Source: Nitrosopumilaceae archaeon (GTDB lineage Archaea > Thermoproteota > Nitrososphaeria > Nitrososphaerales > Nitrosopumilaceae). From it: DNA of 9,268 nucleotides. Every line of letters starts with the position of its first letter. The first letter of the stretch is position 1. Location of the stretch: positions 7,831 to 17,098 of the forward strand of contig JAGWAW010000045.1 of NCBI GenBank assembly GCA_021296165.1, in the 5' to 3' direction. Below, piece by piece: positions 6,999-9,268 of this stretch. The position numbers and the translations under genes are program-made. The notes under the pieces were generated by a model. It made no database searches. It saw nothing but the letters and a program-made list of their open reading frames with translations, and was not told where the DNA came from.

Positions 6999-8429
6999 AT
7001 GAGACAGAAGACACTTGGACAGCAGGTTAATAACAATAAACCGGTAGACAGTAGCCGCTTGAGGCTCGGCATAACCAACTTCGGCCCCATATCAAGAGGA
7101 GTATTGGACTTGAGGCCGCTTACCGTGCTGGTGGGTCCCAATGGCTGCGGCAAGTCGCACGTAGCGACCCTAATACACTCAATAATAAACGCAGAATGTG
7201 AGATGTCTAACCTTCTCGTTTTGGATCAAAAAAACACATTTGGTATGAAGAATCTCGTGGAAGAAGCCGGTCGTATAGCAGATGCTCACCAAGCGGGCGC
7301 CGATACCGTTAACTCAGACATTTGGATGCTGTATATCGATCATAAATTTCAGGTACTGTTTGAAATGCTATCTGCCAATTTTTCAAGCACTCATACAAAT
7401 CTAATAAGATTAGGAGAAAAGCGCTTTGAACTTGAGGTGAAATCAGAAATCATCAACGGGAGCATATCTTGTGCGGACGTTATAGATGCAAACCCAACAG
7501 AAAAAATACCCCTAATAGTCAATTTTAGCAAGCACGTAAGCGCTCAAGATCTAGACATAAGCAAAATGCTACACGAAGATGGGAACTCTCTGATCCTTGA
7601 CATTCCTTATTTTTCAAACAAGGCTACAGAAGCATATATGATCATACAATGGCTAATAGCTCCGCTGCATTTTATACAGGCACAATTTGAGCGCTGTATT
7701 TATTTTCCTGCTGAAAGGGGAGGATTGACACTAGCATACAAGTCTCTGACGTTGCATTTTTACAGCAGCCTAGGCATGACAAATGCAAATCTCATTGATT
7801 CAGAACTGACTAATGTTTCAACACAGTTTTTGGGTTTGCATCTTATGTCTCCTGACCACAAAACTGAATTTGCGTCACTTGTAGAGAGTTTTGAAGAAAA
7901 CGCGCTACACGGCAACGTTATAGCACAGGAAAATACAACCAAATCTCTGTCACTGGCTTTTAAAAAGGATGGATCTGCCCTCTCTCTTAGCAGGTCAGCC
8001 TCATCAGTAAAAGATCTGGCAATATTCCTACTATACCTAAAGCACGTTGCAAAAAAGGGGGAGACTATAATTTTGGAAGAGCCGGAGACGACGCTTCATC
8101 CGGACAACCAAATTCTGCTTGCGCGGCTGATTGCAAAACTGGTTAACGTCGGCCTGCGCATTGTGGTAACTACCCATAGTCCGTATTTTCTGGAACAGCT
8201 GAGTCATTGCGTGATGGCCGGTTCAAGCCAAGCCGGCAAGGGGTTCCGGGAGTTCGCAGACGATGAAAGATTGAACAAGGATAGCGTGGCGGCATACAGT
8301 TTTGAAGAGGACGACGGTGGATACAAGATGGTACCAATCACTGTGGACTATGAGGGCATACCTCAGCATGATTTTGTCAATGCCAGCGAAAAACAGTACA
8401 ACGAGCTTCTAAAACTGGAACAAGACTGA
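6999..8429 (+). CDS. OLD/ABC-type AAA ATPase, likely defence-associated
   Basis: A 476-residue ATP-binding protein of the broad AAA_15/AAA_21 group, related to the ATPase halves of OLD, Gabija, Septu and PARIS. Numbered from ATG 6999 (ATG 6984 adds five residues), the N-terminal strand RLRLGITNFGPISRG (20-34) leads into Walker A GPNGCGKS (46-53). A variable region of nearly 280 residues follows, containing YFPAERGG (235-242), the 'PAxR' motif seen in many phage-defence ATPases. SALSLSRSASSVKDL (326-340) is the signature region, TIILEEPETTLHP (356-368) is Walker B with E360 and E361, and TTHSPYFLEQL (391-401) holds the H-loop His393. Only about 75 residues follow and they show no TOPRIM motifs, so nuclease activity, if any, should come from the next gene, 4 bases downstream. 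The gene is AT-rich compared with the operon upstream. Fold assignment is strong; the role is inference. Confidence 0.85.
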   Translation: MRQKTLGQQVNNNKPVDSSRLRLGITNFGPISRGVLDLRPLTVLVGPNGCGKSHVATLIHSIINAECEMSNLLVLDQKNTFGMKNLVEEAGRIADAHQAGADTVNSDIWMLYIDHKFQVLFEMLSANFSSTHTNLIRLGEKRFELEVKSEIINGSISCADVIDANPTEKIPLIVNFSKHVSAQDLDISKMLHEDGNSLILDIPYFSNKATEAYMIIQWLIAPLHFIQAQFERCIYFPAERGGLTLAYKSLTLHFYSSLGMTNANLIDSELTNVSTQFLGLHLMSPDHKTEFASLVESFEENALHGNVIAQENTTKSLSLAFKKDGSALSLSRSASSVKDLAIFLLYLKHVAKKGETIILEEPETTLHPDNQILLARLIAKLVNVGLRIVVTTHSPYFLEQLSHCVMAGSSQAGKGFREFADDERLNKDSVAAYSFEEDDGGYKMVPITVDYEGIPQHDFVNASEKQYNELLKLEQD

Positions 8430-8433
8430 CGGC

Positions 8434-8928
8434 ATGAGAAAAATCCGGGACATATTCCAAGAATATGAAATGGATGGATGCAACGATGACGGCAAGTGTA
8501 GCGCCAAGATTCCGGAGTCGTTCTTCTCCCTTTGTGGTGAGGAGATACGAGACGCGCTGAGGGCTAGCAGTAGCGGAAAGCAGAAAGAGATGTGTGATTG
8601 TATTATTTTAGATTCTATAGAAAACAGAATAACGCTGGCCGAACTCAAGTCCGGCAAACCAAAAGCCAATATGGTCAAGCATGCAAAGAACCAGCTGAAA
8701 GAAGGGATGGTTGTTCTAGCCGAGATGCTGTCGCAGGCGGGCAAGCTGGAGATAGACCTGCAGCTGGTCCTGTTCAGCAAAAAGTTTACGAACAGATCTG
8801 CGGTGATGGAGCTGCAAAAACCCATAGAGTATTCCGGACTAAAAACGCGAATAACCAGGGCCGACTGCTGCGCCTACCTACCGGACTCGTATGTGAGGGT
8901 AAGGCAGTCTAAACTGCCTAGTGTGTAA
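8434..8928 (+). CDS. Putative PD-(D/E)xK-fold nuclease partner of the ATPase
   Basis: A 164-residue protein I cannot place in a named family. The central part reads like a PD-(D/E)xK nuclease core: CDCIILD (54-60) with D55, a turn (SIENR, 61-65), then LAELKSGK (68-75) with the E70-x-K72 pair, and KNQLKEGM (85-92) with Q87 on the following helix. The order hydrophobic strand with Asp, strand with ExK, helix with Gln is what that fold shows. A third strand, LQLVLFSKKF (109-118), fits as well. There are several cysteines (16, 22, 34, 54, 56, 145, 146) but no clear zinc-binding pattern. The ATG is 4 bases after the ATPase stop, so the two are almost surely co-translated. G+C is intermediate between the ATPase and the host operon. 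Other readings: a structural partner that only keeps the fold, or an unrelated family. Confidence 0.7.
   Translation: MRKIRDIFQEYEMDGCNDDGKCSAKIPESFFSLCGEEIRDALRASSSGKQKEMCDCIILDSIENRITLAELKSGKPKANMVKHAKNQLKEGMVVLAEMLSQAGKLEIDLQLVLFSKKFTNRSAVMELQKPIEYSGLKTRITRADCCAYLPDSYVRVRQSKLPSV
8902..8919 (+). terminator. Perfect hairpin inside the last codons of the nuclease-like gene
   Basis: AGGCAGT (8902-8908) and ACTGCCT (8913-8919) form a perfect 7-bp stem with a 4-base loop (CTAA). It ends 6 bases before the stop codon TAA at 8926-8928. It could end transcription of the two-gene operon or protect the 3' end of the mRNA; no T-run follows directly, so a classical archaeal terminator is not shown. 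Confidence 0.35.
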
Positions 8929-8973
8929 GACCTATACCGGAATGAGTAAATTCGTAATGATCTTAATGTATCA

Positions 8974-8990
8974 TGGGGGCCAGGCCCCCA
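8974..8990. repeat. Perfect GC palindrome between convergent genes
   Basis: TGGGGGCC (8974-8981), a single A, then GGCCCCCA (8983-8990): a perfect 8-bp inverted repeat around one central base, about 45 bases past the nuclease-like gene and at the place where the DNA turns GC-rich again. As RNA it could form a 7-bp stem with a 3-base loop on either strand, so it may serve as a shared terminator for the two converging genes, or be a dispersed palindromic repeat. Confidence 0.4.
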
Positions 8991-9031
8991 ACCCCGGCCC
9001 CTCGCGCCGCGGTAGCTGATCGGGCCGCGCA

Positions 9032-9083
9032 TGCCGTCCCGCCAGCATTTCGGCGATTGGCGACATCAAAATGCACGACGGCA
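9032..9083. repeat. Nested inverted repeats beside the transposase end
   Basis: Two inverted repeats lie one inside the other: TGCCGTC (9032-9038) with GACGGCA (9077-9083), and inside it GCATTT (9045-9050) with AAATGC (9069-9074). Together they give an imperfect stem-loop with 7 bp and 6 bp of pairing and an 18-base loop, ending 30 bases past the transposase stop. A position just beyond a transposase gene is where an insertion-sequence end would be, but the opposite end is outside the window and cannot be compared. Confidence 0.35.
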
Positions 9084-9113
9084 GAACCGTATGGCGCCTG
9101 GCCGGCTACATAA

Positions 9114-9268
9114 TCAAGCCTGTCTGCCCTCAAATCTATCCAGAGCCATGGCCAGCGTTACCACGAACCTGCCGTTGAGGCCGTAGTGACGGTGGTTGTG
9201 CACGAACTGGAACGACTTGACGTAGTATGCCAAGTGCCACTTGCTGACGCCGCGGTGCTTTTTCAGCC
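9114..9268 (-). CDS. C-terminal part of a probable DDE-type transposase, cut by the window edge
   Basis: On the minus strand an open frame runs in from the right edge and stops at 9114-9116 (TGA). The 50 visible residues begin LKKHRGVSKWHLAYYV and continue through FQFVHNHRHYGLNGRF (19-34) to LAMALDRFEG. The pattern of a basic 'KxxRG' stretch, a helix, then 'F.fvHN.RhyGLNGR' resembles the end of integrase-core transposases, which often close with 'YNf.RPH..LnG.tP...aG'. The catalytic residues would lie outside the window, so I cannot say whether it is intact or assign an IS family. It is GC-rich like the host and converges on the ATPase-nuclease operon. Confidence 0.5.
   Translation of the reverse strand, partial: LKKHRGVSKWHLAYYVKSFQFVHNHRHYGLNGRFVVTLAMALDRFEGRQA

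Larger units (their letters stand above)
6900..8960. other. AT-rich segment of foreign appearance (candidate genomic island)
   Basis: Base composition changes sharply here. By hand count, bases 6301-6360 are 47/60 G+C, whereas 7201-7260 are 22/60, 7861-7920 are 25/60 and 8641-8700 are 27/60; after about 8970 the DNA is GC-rich again. The segment holds its own promoter and a two-gene operon and lies next to a transposase end. I found no convincing direct repeats marking its ends, so the limits are approximate. The composition supports recent acquisition; the mechanism is unknown. Confidence 0.6.

Noticed and set aside
1..8928. Treating the methyltransferase and the ATPase-nuclease pair as one defence system
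   Set aside because: A housekeeping operon of five genes lies between them and their base composition differs, so nothing in the sequence joins them.
6797..9268. CRISPR array or flanking direct repeats bounding the AT-rich island
   Set aside because: No regularly spaced repeats are present, and the only shared words between the two borders are about 6 bases long, as expected by chance.

Overview
The window looks like a piece of a GC-rich ammonia-oxidising archaeon (Thaumarchaeota/Nitrososphaerota), most like Cenarchaeum. The basis is the gene content: an archaeal NFACT/RqcH protein, a Mut7-C RNase with a zinc ribbon, a stand-alone AMMECR1 protein and a DUF3179 secreted protein. In addition, isoleucine ATA codons are frequent despite high GC, TTG starts occur, genes overlap by 10-14 nt, and two archaeal TATA boxes sit where leaderless transcripts would need them. 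The species call is inference from memory of the families; no search was run.

Layout. (a) 1-2010 (+): the 3' part of a large N6-adenine DNA methyltransferase whose N-terminus lies outside the window. (b) 2011-2297: GC-rich non-coding stretch with an inverted repeat near the end of the methylase gene and a TATA box for the next gene. (c) 2298-6796 (+): five tightly packed genes. These are a secreted DUF3179 protein, a small four-helix membrane protein, the NFACT-family ribosome quality control factor, a Mut7-C RNase and an AMMECR1 protein. Four of the five overlap a neighbour by 10-14 nt and the largest gap is 22 nt, so they are probably co-transcribed at least in part. A hairpin ending in TTTT follows the last gene.

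(d) About 6900-8960: a clearly AT-richer segment with a strong BRE/TATA promoter and two genes 4 nt apart. The first is an ABC/OLD-type AAA ATPase (Walker A, PAER, Walker B, H-loop). The second is a 164-residue protein carrying a D...ExK...Q pattern typical of PD-(D/E)xK nucleases. This pair is the best candidate for an undescribed system: a transferred ATPase-nuclease defence module. (e) 8929-9113: non-coding, with two unusual inverted repeats. (f) 9114-9268 (-): the C-terminal 50 residues of what looks like a DDE-type transposase running in from the right edge, so the island lies beside a mobile element.

How they may work together. NFACT binds split large ribosomal subunits carrying stalled nascent chains. 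The overlapping RNase could act on the same stalled complexes or their mRNA, but that link rests on operon layout only. The ATPase-nuclease pair and the methyltransferase are both of types common in anti-phage defence; they are nearly 5 kb apart with a housekeeping operon between them, so they should not be assumed to be one system.
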